NCBI RefSeq assembly: GCF_045446075.1
Contig: NZ_JBJJBQ010000009.1
Span: forward strand, 86,716-150,715
Length of the DNA stretch: 64,000 bases
Source of the DNA: Flavisericum labens
Lineage (GTDB): Bacteria > Bacteroidota > Bacteroidia > Flavobacteriales > Flavobacteriaceae
Direction of reading: 5' to 3'
A program made the translations under genes and the position numbers. Below, piece after piece: positions 1-8,395 of the stretch. Below the pieces are notes generated by a model. The model was not told the origin of the DNA. It saw only the letters and a program-made list of their open reading frames with translations, and made no database searches. Every line of letters begins with the position of its first letter. Within the stretch, counting starts at the first letter, position 1.

Positions 1-1
1 G

Positions 2-979
2 ATGGTGCCTAATATTGATAAAATTCGTTTTGTCAATTCTGGTACAGAGGCTTGTATGAGTGCGGTACGTTTAGCTCGTGGTTTTACGGGAAAAGATAAA
101 ATTATAAAATTTGCAGGGTGTTACCATGGTCATTCCGATTCGTTTTTAATACAAGCCGGTAGTGGTGCTAGTACCTTCGGAACGCCTAACAGTCCTGGTG
201 TTACCCAAGGTACAGCTAAAGATACATTATTGGCTAAATATAATGATATTGAAAATGTTAAGGAAATTATTGAAGCCAATAAGGACGAAATCGCCTGTAT
301 TATTATTGAACCGGTTGCCGGAAACATGGGCTGTATTCCTCCTAAATCTGGTTTTTTAGAAGGCTTAAGAAAATTGTGTGATGAACACCAAGTATTGCTG
401 ATTTTAGATGAAGTGATGACCGGTTTTCGGTTAGCCAAAGGAGGGGCTCAGGAGCTTTTAGGAATTCAAGCAGATATTGTTTGTTTTGGAAAAGTAATAG
501 GAGGCGGTTTACCGGTTGGTGCATTTGCCGCAAGAAATGAAATTATGAACCATTTGGCGCCGTTAGGCCCTGTTTATCAAGCAGGGACTTTAAGTGGAAA
601 CCCGTTGGCCATGGCAGCAGGTTTGGCCATGTTAACCGAATTGAATAATGATTCAGATATTTTTAAGCGCTTGGCTGAAAAAACTGAGTATTTGCACAAA
701 GGAATAGCTGAAGTTCTAAACATAAATAATATTGTTCACACCATCAATAGAACAGGGTCTATGATTTCCGTGCATTTTGATGAAGGAGCAGTAGTCGATT
801 TTGATACGGCATCAAATGGAAACAACGACACGTTTAAGAAATTTTTCCACGGGATGCTCAATCAAGGTGTTTACATTGCCCCTAGTGCTTTTGAAACCTG
901 GTTTATTACAGACGCATTGACTTATGATGATTTAGATTTTACAATAAACGCCGTAAACGATGTGGCAAAAAGTTTATAG
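2..979 (+). CDS. hemL: Glutamate-1-semialdehyde 2,1-aminomutase, 5' end outside window
   Basis: This is the C-terminal 325 residues of the PLP enzyme that turns glutamate-1-semialdehyde into 5-aminolevulinate, the C5 entry to heme. The first Met shown (base 2) is internal: family members are about 430 residues and about 100 residues lie left of the window. Visible landmarks are VNSGTEA (11-17), YHGHSD (41-46), the cofactor-binding DEVMTGFR (136-143) and the PLP-lysine motif FGKVIGGG with Lys164 of the fragment. The frame is open to the left edge and closes with TAG. A strong hairpin follows directly, so hemL is the last gene of its transcript. Confidence 0.96.
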   Translation: MVPNIDKIRFVNSGTEACMSAVRLARGFTGKDKIIKFAGCYHGHSDSFLIQAGSGASTFGTPNSPGVTQGTAKDTLLAKYNDIENVKEIIEANKDEIACIIIEPVAGNMGCIPPKSGFLEGLRKLCDEHQVLLILDEVMTGFRLAKGGAQELLGIQADIVCFGKVIGGGLPVGAFAARNEIMNHLAPLGPVYQAGTLSGNPLAMAAGLAMLTELNNDSDIFKRLAEKTEYLHKGIAEVLNINNIVHTINRTGSMISVHFDEGAVVDFDTASNGNNDTFKKFFHGMLNQGVYIAPSAFETWFITDALTYDDLDFTINAVNDVAKSL

Positions 980-1001
980 ATATTTTGAAAAAGCTAAAAA
1001 A

Positions 1002-1038
1002 GAAAACGCATTTCCATAGAAGTAGGAAATGCGTTTTC
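1002..1038. terminator. Hairpin between convergent hemL and the next gene
   Basis: A perfect 14-bp inverted repeat (1002-1015 with 1025-1038, core AACGCATTTCC) has a 9-nt loop. It lies in the short gap between convergent genes and can act as a shared transcription stop, although neither side has a long T run. Confidence 0.75.
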
Positions 1039-1068
1039 ACAACTAAACTAAACTAAAATCAATCAAAT

Positions 1069-1533
1069 TTATTTTTTGTGGCTTCTCTTTTTTATGGCCA
1101 TTTTTTTGTTGCCTTTTGAGCTTCTTCTTGCTTGAGATTTCTCCCATTTGGCGTACTGCTCTTCGTTTAATACCTTTTTCATTTTAGCCTTCATAGCAAT
1201 TTGATGGTCCAGTTTGGCATTCATCATTTCTAAACGTTTTTCTTTGGATGGCCTTTCTAGGTTTCCACTTTCTTTATTAGTTTTCCAAGCCTCAACCATT
1301 TCTTTTCGTTTTGTAGCATTTTCAAGATTTATTTCATGAATCTCGTCTTGTTGGGATTTCGTCAAATCTAAGTTTAAGGTCATTTTTTTTGTTCTCAAAG
1401 TAGCAGATTCTTCTGGGGTAAGGGTTTGCATTAAGTGCATTTTGTCCTTTTTTTCAACCTTCATTGCGTCTTGGGCAAAGGCAATACCTTGCGCAGAAAC
1501 AAAGGCTATTGCGATGATAATTAGCTTTTTCAT
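1069..1533 (-). CDS. Secreted basic helical protein, Spy/CpxP- or DUF4890-like
   Basis: 154 residues. A signal peptide ends near AFAQ (about residue 21). The mature part is very rich in Lys, Glu and Met and predicted all-helical. It holds a repeat-like pattern LTPEES..LRTKKMTLNLDLTKSQQDEI followed by LNEEQYAKWEK, which resembles the LTxxQ pattern of Spy/CpxP-type periplasmic proteins and of Bacteroidota DUF4890 proteins. A role as periplasmic chaperone or stress sensor is inference from that resemblance. The C-terminus is a Lys/Arg-rich tail (KRSHKK). The gene stands alone and converges on hemL. Confidence 0.6.
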   Translation of the reverse strand: MKKLIIIAIAFVSAQGIAFAQDAMKVEKKDKMHLMQTLTPEESATLRTKKMTLNLDLTKSQQDEIHEINLENATKRKEMVEAWKTNKESGNLERPSKEKRLEMMNAKLDHQIAMKAKMKKVLNEEQYAKWEKSQARRSSKGNKKMAIKKRSHKK

Positions 1534-1650
1534 TTTTATTGCTTTTTTAGGTTCTTTCTATTAATAAGACCTTGCAAAATAAAAAAGGTTTAATCAGTGC
1601 CGTTTTTTAACTCCAAGTTAACATTTAGGTGATTTTCTGGAAAGAGGAGG

Positions 1651-2868
1651 TTACTTTAGGAAAGGAAGTTTTAAGCTAATGCCTGTTTGGAAGTCAGGGG
1701 CGTTGTTCACTTCAAAATCTTCTTTTATATAAATGGAAAGTTTAAAATTGGGCTGGCCGTATGTGTAAATAAAATTCCAAGTTTGCATGGTGCTATATAA
1801 TGTGTAGACCCCATTTTGCCAACCTCCATTTATTTCGCGCCATTTACCCAACAGCTTAAAATAACCATATTCTTCTTTTCTGTTATATCTAGTTTGGGCT
1901 TGAAAGTTTATTCCAAAAGCATTATAGTTGCCTTTTTTTGTGTATTTGGTTATTTCAATGTGCGATTCAATAGTACCCAAATAGTTGTTGTTTCCTAAAT
2001 CTATTACTTCCTTAAAGTTGATTAGGTTTTTTCTAAGGACATTCGCACCAAAAGCTAAATGTATTTGATAGTTGTTTTTTAAGTTGAATTTTTTTACTGC
2101 ATTTGCCGATAACCCCGCATCAACAGACGAATTGAACCTGGAGGTGTTTAACCCTAAATGGCTTCCAAAATTGATAAAAATATTAAGGTTTTTATTGATT
2201 CCGAAATCTGGGTAATAATAATGGCTAAGTTCGATACCACCAAGGAAAAAGTTGTTTTGGCGTAATTCCATCGTGTTTCCGTTTCGGTCTAAATATCTGA
2301 AATTAACCTGGTTTAATCCGTAGTATCGTCTTCCATATGGGTCTTCCCCTCCAGCTACGTTGCTGTGAAACCATTCGATGCTTTCGTCGCTCGTAAAAAG
2401 AGAAAAAGGGTATTTGCCTTTGGCGATAAAATAATGCCTAAGGTTTAAGCTCAGTTCGTGCCGTTTGTTAATGGGGAAATCAAATTTTAGCCTAAACTCC
2501 TTGATTATCGCATCAATCACAATATTCATATAGTCGGCTGGCGTATTTTCTTGGTCCATGAAAGTAAAAGGGCGGTCGTGCCATTTTATATTGCTTAAAC
2601 GCTTTCTTACTTCGGGGTCCTTGGGGAAATAGGCCTCAACATAGGGCTGGAAGTTGTTTCCACTGATATAGTCGAAAGTGAATATGGGCTTTTTAGAGGG
2701 TGTATTTTGAAAATTGGTGTTTATTCTTGAACTGAAAATACCAAAGTGGTGCGTTGCCAATAAACTGGGTTTGTCAATGCCATTTTTAAAGTAAAGACTA
2801 TCTTTATCTTGGCCACCTGCATAAAGCCACAAAAAGCATAGATATAAAAAAAACGAGGTTTTTATCAT
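1651..2868 (-). CDS. Predicted outer-membrane beta-barrel protein, function unknown
   Basis: 405 residues. A short signal sequence ends near residue 19 (WLYAGGQ). The rest shows alternating polar and aromatic strands (for example FRLKFDF, LSLNLRHYF, NLNIFINFG, FKLSIYI) and a C-terminal strand ending GISLKLPFLK, as expected of a barrel; no named family was recognised. A TAnnTTTG element sits at 2880-2873 (minus), only four bases from the ATG, suggesting a leaderless message. It may be co-transcribed with the downstream secreted helical protein at 1069-1533, although 117 bp separate them. Confidence 0.55.
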   Translation of the reverse strand: MIKTSFFLYLCFLWLYAGGQDKDSLYFKNGIDKPSLLATHHFGIFSSRINTNFQNTPSKKPIFTFDYISGNNFQPYVEAYFPKDPEVRKRLSNIKWHDRPFTFMDQENTPADYMNIVIDAIIKEFRLKFDFPINKRHELSLNLRHYFIAKGKYPFSLFTSDESIEWFHSNVAGGEDPYGRRYYGLNQVNFRYLDRNGNTMELRQNNFFLGGIELSHYYYPDFGINKNLNIFINFGSHLGLNTSRFNSSVDAGLSANAVKKFNLKNNYQIHLAFGANVLRKNLINFKEVIDLGNNNYLGTIESHIEITKYTKKGNYNAFGINFQAQTRYNRKEEYGYFKLLGKWREINGGWQNGVYTLYSTMQTWNFIYTYGQPNFKLSIYIKEDFEVNNAPDFQTGISLKLPFLK

Positions 2869-2872
2869 CGGG

Positions 2873-2880
2873 CAAAAATA
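2873..2880 (-). promoter_or_regulatory. -7 promoter element TATTTTTG
   Basis: Matches the Bacteroidota -7 consensus TAnnTTTG. It ends four bases before the ATG at 2868. No clear -33 TTG was found at 17-20 bp. Confidence 0.45.
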
Positions 2881-2896
2881 AATAAAGATTATATAA

Positions 2897-4432
2897 TTAT
2901 CGCTCTATAATGGGTTTGGTTTTCAATTCGCCTTGGGCTTGCTCAACCAATTTTAAGGTGGTTTCGTATAGTTTGGTTTGATTCATTTTGCTTTTTAGCC
3001 AACAGTAAAAACTCATCACGAAAATATCTTCTTTGTGGGTTTCTTTCCAATCAAATGCATATTCGAGTTTTTCTTTAAATGCTTCATTGGTAATGGTTTC
3101 AGGATTTTTATAATAGGCTTCAATAAACGTTATATAAGTGATTACGCGCTTTTGTTTAATGCTTTTTAAATAGGGGTAATATGAACGCTTAAAGCTTAAT
3201 AATCTAGATTCAACTAAGTCTATATTTTGTAATTCTATGTGTAGAAGTATTTCTATCAAGTTCTTTTTTATCACCCATTCTTTGCCTGCTTTTTCAGTAT
3301 ACCAAGTATCGGTATGGTAAAATTTCGAAAATATGCTGTGTGCTTTTTTAAGGTCATTTTTCTGAAAATAAAACATGATTAAACTTAAATGGATATCTAG
3401 TAAAGCTTCTATGTCGTTATGTTTTTGATTAGTGAAGGGTTCTAGGGTTTTAATGGCTAGGTCTTGGTTGTTGCTGTAATTGAAGTTGAGTGATAATAAG
3501 AGGTTGTATTTTAATTTAAAAGTATTAAAATATTGTTTCTTGTTCATAATCATGAGTTTGTGCATCTGCTCCAAGTTGCTCATAGATTCATCAAATTTTT
3601 TATTTCTGAATAAAGCATTCGCAATGGCATGCAGGATTTGAATATGATAAAAGAGTTGTTTTTTATGATGTTTTTGAGAGATAATAGCCTTGTATGACTG
3701 GATTAAAAAAGGTTCTATATTTAAATAGTCCTTGCTTATAAAGGCTGAAAAACTTACAATACTTATTAGTTGATAGAGTGATTTGAAGGACAGATAATCA
3801 TCTGTTTTTATATTATGTTCTTTAAGCGTGTTGGTTAATAGGGTTTCAAAATCTAATACGGCGCCTTGGTAGGTGATTTTATTTGATAGCCTTCTGATTT
3901 TTGCATATACCAAATTGAGTTCTTCTTCGATTAAGATGGCCTTTTGATTGTCCTTAAACTTTAAGATGAGTGCATTTAGATTGCCTGTAGGAATGGCATG
4001 GGCATATTCAATTTTGGTGTGGTAAACCTCGTTTAAAAGTGTGAACAAATCATTGGTCTTAGCCAGAGTTTCTGCTTTATCCAAAATGCTATAGCCTACT
4101 TTGAATTGCTTCTGCGCCATAAATGATTTTGAAGCCAAAATGTACTTAATAATTTGCATTTCGGTAGTAGTGTCTTCCTGTAAACTGATATTGGCCTTAA
4201 AATCAATAATCGATTCATGCAGTCTTTTCCTTAAAGCGTGGTATGCACCTTTTTTATCTTCATTATAAAGCTTCAAACACATGTCTTTTGAACTGAGGTC
4301 ATGCTTTAGCACGAGCTTAAATAATTCGGTATTTTTTGTGTCGTTTCGCTTATTCTTTTTTTCTAGATAATTAAGGAACTTCCGTTGTTCTTCAACCGAA
4401 AACGACAATACTATGCCTTTTAAATCAATCAT
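2897..4432 (-). CDS. Large all-helical cytoplasmic protein, TPR-like, unknown function
   Basis: 511 residues from the ATG at 4432; an upstream in-frame codon at 4459 would add nine residues that look unlike a natural start. No signal peptide, membrane span or catalytic motif is seen. The protein is a succession of amphipathic helices with paired patterns typical of degenerate TPR repeats (for example FKVGYSILDKAETLAK, FDESMSNLEQMHKLM, KKAHSIFSKFYH). The N-terminus (LKGIVLSFSVEEQRKFLNYLEKKN) resembles other Bacteroidota proteins of this architecture, which have no assigned function. It is divergent from a three-gene set of small membrane proteins and shares a 150-bp control region with them, so it could control or be controlled with them; that is inference. 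Confidence 0.6.
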   Translation of the reverse strand: MIDLKGIVLSFSVEEQRKFLNYLEKKNKRNDTKNTELFKLVLKHDLSSKDMCLKLYNEDKKGAYHALRKRLHESIIDFKANISLQEDTTTEMQIIKYILASKSFMAQKQFKVGYSILDKAETLAKTNDLFTLLNEVYHTKIEYAHAIPTGNLNALILKFKDNQKAILIEEELNLVYAKIRRLSNKITYQGAVLDFETLLTNTLKEHNIKTDDYLSFKSLYQLISIVSFSAFISKDYLNIEPFLIQSYKAIISQKHHKKQLFYHIQILHAIANALFRNKKFDESMSNLEQMHKLMIMNKKQYFNTFKLKYNLLLSLNFNYSNNQDLAIKTLEPFTNQKHNDIEALLDIHLSLIMFYFQKNDLKKAHSIFSKFYHTDTWYTEKAGKEWVIKKNLIEILLHIELQNIDLVESRLLSFKRSYYPYLKSIKQKRVITYITFIEAYYKNPETITNEAFKEKLEYAFDWKETHKEDIFVMSFYCWLKSKMNQTKLYETTLKLVEQAQGELKTKPIIER

Positions 4433-4434
4433 TT

Positions 4435-4512
4435 TATCGTAAGTAAAAGTGTTATACAATATAGTTAATATAATATTTATAAATGTATTTTATTAAAAAA
4501 TATCGTAAGTAA
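4435..4512. repeat. Pair of 12-bp direct repeats TATCGTAAGTAA in a divergent promoter region
   Basis: TATCGTAAGTAA occurs exactly at 4435-4446 and again at 4501-4512, 66 bp start to start. Both copies lie in the gap between the divergent starts at 4432 (minus) and 4585 (plus). The spacing, close to six helical turns, would suit an operator pair, but no regulator is known. Confidence 0.4.
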
Positions 4513-4584
4513 GTTTTGAAAATTGTGTTTCGGATAAAAAACGAATTTCGCAGTTTTGTCTCATAATCATTAAAACAAAAAATT

Positions 4585-4743
4585 ATGAAACCTATTTTTA
4601 AAACAGTGTTTATTGTTTTATTGGTATCAGTTCCTATATGTTATTTCGATGAATTGTTAGGGGCGATATCGACAGGCTATAATAATAGGATTTACTATTT
4701 AGTAAATAATGTAATTGCTGGTAATCAAATTGTAGGCCTATAG
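4585..4743 (+). CDS. Small 52-residue single-span membrane peptide
   Basis: The frame ATG-AAA-CCT-ATT ... GGC-CTA-TAG encodes 52 residues: MKPIFKTVFIVLLVSVPICY, a hydrophobic helix, followed by a polar tail rich in Asn and Tyr. The stop TAG (4741-4743) is one base from the ATG of the next gene (TAGTATG), a spacing typical of translational coupling. No family was recognised. The hydrophobic stretch could be either a signal peptide (secreted 30-residue peptide) or an anchor. Confidence 0.55.
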   Translation: MKPIFKTVFIVLLVSVPICYFDELLGAISTGYNNRIYYLVNNVIAGNQIVGL

Positions 4744-4744
4744 T

Positions 4745-5209
4745 ATGCAGCTGAAAAAGTTAAATATGGCCTTTGTGGTTACAACGGGAATCTCTGTTGT
4801 GATTTTTGTTTACCTCGTTTTTTTAGGTTATGATGAAATAAAAACCTTTAAAGATGTAGTAAAAATAATAGCATCTATTTTGTTTCCCATACCCATGTTG
4901 TTTTTTGTTCGTTTCATTTTAATTGAACATTTTATACCACAAAATACTGAAGCTTATAAACTTCAAAATCAAAAGCCTGCCACCATTTTGTTATTTACAA
5001 CTGTTTTACTAGGGGTTGGTACAATGCAAATTTTGGAGTTTTTTACCCACCAAAAATTGGAAGACAACTTAATTTTCGCCCATCTAATAAACTCTACAGC
5101 TGTGAGCTCTTATGTGCTGAACTTTATTTTATATAATAATTTAAGGGGCAATGGGATTTTAAGCGGCATACTTCTGGCATTGGCCATTCATGTGTTCTTT
5201 TTGTCCTAA
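4745..5209 (+). CDS. Four-span membrane protein, unknown
   Basis: 154 residues with hydrophobic helices near 9-28, 39-60, 79-98 and 116-153; the last stretch may be two short helices. The loop after helix 2 carries EHFIPQNTEAYKLQNQK. No enzyme or transporter signature is present. The gene begins one base after the stop of the 52-residue gene and is followed 31 bp later by another four-span protein of the same size, so the three probably form one operon. Confidence 0.55.
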   Translation: MQLKKLNMAFVVTTGISVVIFVYLVFLGYDEIKTFKDVVKIIASILFPIPMLFFVRFILIEHFIPQNTEAYKLQNQKPATILLFTTVLLGVGTMQILEFFTHQKLEDNLIFAHLINSTAVSSYVLNFILYNNLRGNGILSGILLALAIHVFFLS

Positions 5210-5240
5210 TTAATAAGTATAATCATCAAAATTTAATATT

Positions 5241-5723
5241 ATGAATCAAGTGTTTTTTAACAAGTCTGAAAAAAGTAATTCTACAAAACGCGAAATGTTA
5301 TTTACATTTCAATCTATAATTGTAATTGGTTTATTGGTGTTTACCACCATTGCCTTTTTCTTTTACAATAACCTTTCAATAATTAAAGGCATTAAGGTTG
5401 TTTTTGCTCCATTTTTATCAGTGGTGCCTTTGCTATTTGTGTTATCTATTTTAAGGGACTTACGAAAAGGGTTTGTCGAGGGAAATTACAGTAAACAAGA
5501 GGTGGTTAAGTTTTGTTTAGTGGCTCTAGGTGTTACCTTGGCTTTTACAGGCATTACTTTTTTAATGTCTAAAATTGGGGCTTTGGAAATTTTATTGGCG
5601 GCCATAATGGCTATTTTATGTGCTGTATTTTTTTTAAGAAGTAAAATCAAGGATATTTTAGGGATGTCCATCATTACGGGAATTGCAGAAGGCATCATTA
5701 TATATATGATTTTTTTGTTTTGA
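5241..5723 (+). CDS. Four-span membrane protein, unknown, possible paralogue of its neighbour
   Basis: 160 residues. The N-terminal 20 residues are polar (KSEKSNSTKRE), followed by helices near 22-42, 52-70, 88-108 and two closely packed hydrophobic stretches at 112-131 and 138-158. Size and layout match the preceding gene (4745-5209), including a short TFKDVVKI/IIKGIKVV-type helix entry before the second span, so an old duplication is possible; identity is low by eye. It is the last gene of the presumed operon and is followed by a terminator-like hairpin. Confidence 0.55.
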   Translation: MNQVFFNKSEKSNSTKREMLFTFQSIIVIGLLVFTTIAFFFYNNLSIIKGIKVVFAPFLSVVPLLFVLSILRDLRKGFVEGNYSKQEVVKFCLVALGVTLAFTGITFLMSKIGALEILLAAIMAILCAVFFLRSKIKDILGMSIITGIAEGIIIYMIFLF

Positions 5724-5741
5724 TGATTGGTTAGTTAACCC

Positions 5742-5775
5742 AAAACCCTGTTGCTTTTATTAGTAGCGGGGTTTT
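5742..5775 (+). terminator. Terminator of the small-membrane-protein operon
   Basis: AAAACCC (5742-5748) pairs with GGGTTTT (5769-5775), flanking a loop with some further pairing (TGTTGC with GTAGCG). It lies 19 bp after the stop at 5723. Confidence 0.55.
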
Positions 5776-5931
5776 AAATAGCACAGGAATTAGAGTAAAA
5801 ACCTTTGAATTTGGCTAAGGACTTTCTTAAAAAAATTAACATGTCGTCTATGTAATCTTAATGAACATATAAAACTGTAAATGTGAGTGTTAAATATTTC
5901 AAAATTAATTTTTTACATGTGAAATAATTCG

Positions 5932-6032
5932 TCTATTTGTACTGTTAGTTTAGTTAGTGCATTAGTAAGATGCAAAAAAGTTAAAGTTTAGTTTGTTAAT
6001 TAAAGCCAGTTATTTGTAACTGGCTTTTTTTA
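5932..6032 (+). ncRNA. Candidate small RNA ending in a strong intrinsic terminator
   Basis: The 318-bp stretch 5724-6041 has no plausible reading frame, yet a textbook terminator on the plus strand ends at about 6032: stem AAAGCCAGTTA (6002-6012), loop TTTG, stem TAACTGGCTTT (6017-6027) and a T run. The T run points to a plus-strand transcript, not to lysS, which enters from the other side. A promoter-like TCTATTTG lies at 5932-5939 and a small GCAT/ATGC hairpin near 5960. Start and function are unknown. A comparison with known Flavobacteria RNA motifs (for example Flavo-1) was not possible here. Confidence 0.4.
6002..6030 (+). terminator. Intrinsic terminator, 11-bp stem and T7 run
   Basis: A perfect stem 6002-6012/6017-6027 with a four-base loop is followed by CTTTTTTTATT on the plus strand. 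On the minus strand only TTTAATTAA follows, so it is stronger for plus-strand transcripts but may also end lysS. Confidence 0.75.
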
Positions 6033-6041
6033 TTGGATGAA

Positions 6042-7730
6042 TTAAATCACCTCAACAAACAAGCCGTCATCAGTTTTTTCAACCTTGGCTAGGTTATTTT
6101 TGGTGAGTTCCTTTATGGATTTGTCCCATTTTTTATTTGAAAGTCCCGATTGCGTTTTTAAATCTGCTAGTTCAGTTTTTTCTAATTTTTTCAAAATTTC
6201 AAAAACAGCTTTGGTATCTTCACTAACTGCAACGGCCTTTTTTTCTGGTCGCATTTGAGGGAAGAACAATACTTCTTGGATTGATTGGTTATTGGTTAAG
6301 AACATAATTAAACGGTCCATCCCAATACCCATCCCCGATGTAGGAGGCATACCGTATTCTAGTGCGCGAAGAAAATCATGGTCTATAAATTCAGTAGCTT
6401 CATCATCACCTTTTGCAGCTAATTTCAACTGATGTTCAAAACGCTCACGCTGGTCAATTGGGTCGTTAAGCTCAGAATAGGCGTTGGCTACTTCTTTACC
6501 GCAAACCATAAGTTCAAAACGTTCTGTTAGTTCTGGATTGTCTCGATGTTCTTTACATAGCGGACTCATTTCTTTTGGGTAGTCTGTAATGAACGTTGGC
6601 TGTATGTAGTTGCCTTCGCATTTTTCGCCAAAAATTTCGTCAATCAATTTCCCTTTACCCATAGTGTCATCTACTTCAACACCCAAATCTTTGGCGGCCT
6701 GGCGTATTTCAGCTTCACTTTTTCCCGTAATGTCGAAACCAGTAAATTGTTTAATAGAATTGGCCATTGTTACGCGTGCATATGGCGCCTTAAAATCTAT
6801 TTCATGCTCACCAAAAGTCACTTTTGTTGTGCCGTTTACTACATTGGCACAATATTCTAACAGTCGCTCGCAAAAATCCATCATCCAATTATAGTCTTTG
6901 TAAGCCACATAAATTTCCATAGCTGTAAACTCTGGATTATGGGTTCTGTCCATGCCTTCGTTACGGAAGTTTTTAGAAAATTCGTAAACACCATCAAATC
7001 CACCAACAATTAGCCTTTTTAAATACAATTCGTTGGCAATTCGCATATATAAAGGAATGTCTAATGTGTTATGATGCGTAACAAATGGGCGGGCCGCAGC
7101 ACCACCTGGAATAGGTTGTAATATGGGGGTTTCTACTTCAAAATAACCAGCTTCATTAAAAAACTGGCGCATGGCGTTAAATAATTTGGTGCGTTTTACG
7201 AATACGTCTTTAACTTGTGGGTTTACAACCAAATCGGCATAACGTTGTCTATAACGTTGCTCCGCATCAGTAAACGCATCATATACTTTGCCATCTTTCT
7301 CTTTTGGAAGGGGAAGCGGTTTTAAAGCCTTACTAAGAAGAGTAAAGTCTTTAACCTTTATTGTTTTTTCACCTACTTTGGTTTTAAACAATTCGCCTTC
7401 AATACCTATAAAATCACCAAAATCGAGTAGTTTTTTGAAAACTTCGTTGTATTTGGTTTTGTCTTCACTAGGGCAAATTTCATCACGGTTAAAATACACC
7501 TGAATTTTTCCTTCAGCATCCTGTAGTTGGGCAAAACTAGCTTTCCCTTGAATTTTTACCATCATCAAACGTCCGGCTATAATCACTTGTTTGCCTTCTT
7601 CAAATTGGTCTTTCACCTGTTTTGAAGTATGGTTTACCGGATACAATTCCGCTGGATAAGGGTTGATGCCTAAATCGCGAAGTTTGTTTAATTTCTCTCT
7701 TCTAACTAATTCTTGTTCTGAAAGTTGCAT
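6042..7730 (-). CDS. lysS: Lysyl-tRNA synthetase, class II
   Basis: Charges tRNA-Lys in the cytoplasm. Start chosen at the ATG at 7730 (MQLSEQELVRREKL), giving 562 residues; the frame extends to 7775 but a -7 element at 7780-7773 places the transcript start between the two. The OB-fold anticodon domain lies near 40-160. Class II motif 2 (FRNEGMDRTHNPEFT) and motif 3 (GMGIGMDRL) are intact, with the lysine-pocket stretch ANAYSELNDP before motif 3. Compared with the usual 500 residues it has a C-terminal addition of about 65 residues after FFPQMRPE, a small helical or winged-helix-like segment (KKLEKTELADLKTQSGLSNKKW), which appears typical of flavobacterial LysS. Confidence 0.97.
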   Translation of the reverse strand: MQLSEQELVRREKLNKLRDLGINPYPAELYPVNHTSKQVKDQFEEGKQVIIAGRLMMVKIQGKASFAQLQDAEGKIQVYFNRDEICPSEDKTKYNEVFKKLLDFGDFIGIEGELFKTKVGEKTIKVKDFTLLSKALKPLPLPKEKDGKVYDAFTDAEQRYRQRYADLVVNPQVKDVFVKRTKLFNAMRQFFNEAGYFEVETPILQPIPGGAAARPFVTHHNTLDIPLYMRIANELYLKRLIVGGFDGVYEFSKNFRNEGMDRTHNPEFTAMEIYVAYKDYNWMMDFCERLLEYCANVVNGTTKVTFGEHEIDFKAPYARVTMANSIKQFTGFDITGKSEAEIRQAAKDLGVEVDDTMGKGKLIDEIFGEKCEGNYIQPTFITDYPKEMSPLCKEHRDNPELTERFELMVCGKEVANAYSELNDPIDQRERFEHQLKLAAKGDDEATEFIDHDFLRALEYGMPPTSGMGIGMDRLIMFLTNNQSIQEVLFFPQMRPEKKAVAVSEDTKAVFEILKKLEKTELADLKTQSGLSNKKWDKSIKELTKNNLAKVEKTDDGLFVEVI

Positions 7731-7772
7731 GCTAATTTTTGATTTTGAATTCGGCCTTTTTACAGACGAGTG

Positions 7773-7780
7773 CAAAATTA
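7773..7780 (-). promoter_or_regulatory. -7 promoter element of lysS (TAATTTTG)
   Basis: A TAnnTTTG match about 42 bp upstream of the ATG at 7730. It argues against the longer in-frame start at 7775. Confidence 0.5.
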
Positions 7781-7849
7781 CGTTATTTTCAAAAAATTAG
7801 CATACAACTATCTAATTGATTTTTACTGTACGGAGATAAAAATTTGAAG

Positions 7850-8293
7850 TTATTTATTAGCAGGCGCTGGTTCTGGTTTTAAAACGGTGCCTTTAATTCT
7901 GATGATTTTTGTACTTTCTGAGGCGTTAGAAACCACAGTGATGGTTTTTTTGAAAGCGCCAATTCTGTTAGTCGCGTATTTAACCTTAATTTCGCTAGAG
8001 TCACCAGGTAGAATAGGTTCTTTGGCGTAAGATGGAACGGTGCAGCCACAAGACGTTTTTACGTTTGAAATTACAACAGGCGCATTACCTGTGTTTGTAA
8101 ATGTAAAGGTGCGTTCGCCATTGGCGTTTTGCTGAATTGTTCCGTAATCAATTACATCGGTTTCAAATGATAAAACCCCAACTATTTCTTTGCTAGTTTC
8201 TTCTTGAGAAAAACTTGTTGCAGAAAGAAATAGCAAGGCTAACAGAAATAAAGTAGATTTTAAGTTTTGTTGTAATTTGATAATCTGGTTCAT
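7850..8293 (-). CDS. Secreted DUF1573 protein (first of two)
   Basis: 147 residues. Signal peptide to about residue 29 (SATSFSQ). The body is a DUF1573 domain, an Ig-like fold common in Bacteroidota envelope proteins. Visible marks are DYGTI, RTFTFTNTGNAPVVI, the family hallmark SCGCTVP, PGDSSEIKVKY and TVVSNA. The function of the family is not established. The C-terminus ends in a short Pro/Ala tail (KPEPAPANK). A paralogue of nearly the same size lies at 29649-30065. The gene is monocistronic by context. Confidence 0.88.
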   Translation of the reverse strand: MNQIIKLQQNLKSTLFLLALLFLSATSFSQEETSKEIVGVLSFETDVIDYGTIQQNANGERTFTFTNTGNAPVVISNVKTSCGCTVPSYAKEPILPGDSSEIKVKYATNRIGAFKKTITVVSNASESTKIIRIKGTVLKPEPAPANK

Positions 8294-8395
8294 AATGATT
8301 TTGTTTTTGATTATATCAACACAAACATCATAAAATACTTTCGAAAAAAGTGTTTTTTATGGGTTGAAAAGAGTACTAGTACCCAGGTTGATATT

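Noticed and set aside
6042..7775. Longer lysS start at 7775
   Set aside because: The -7 element at 7780-7773 overlaps it, and family alignment starts at MQLSEQEL (7730).
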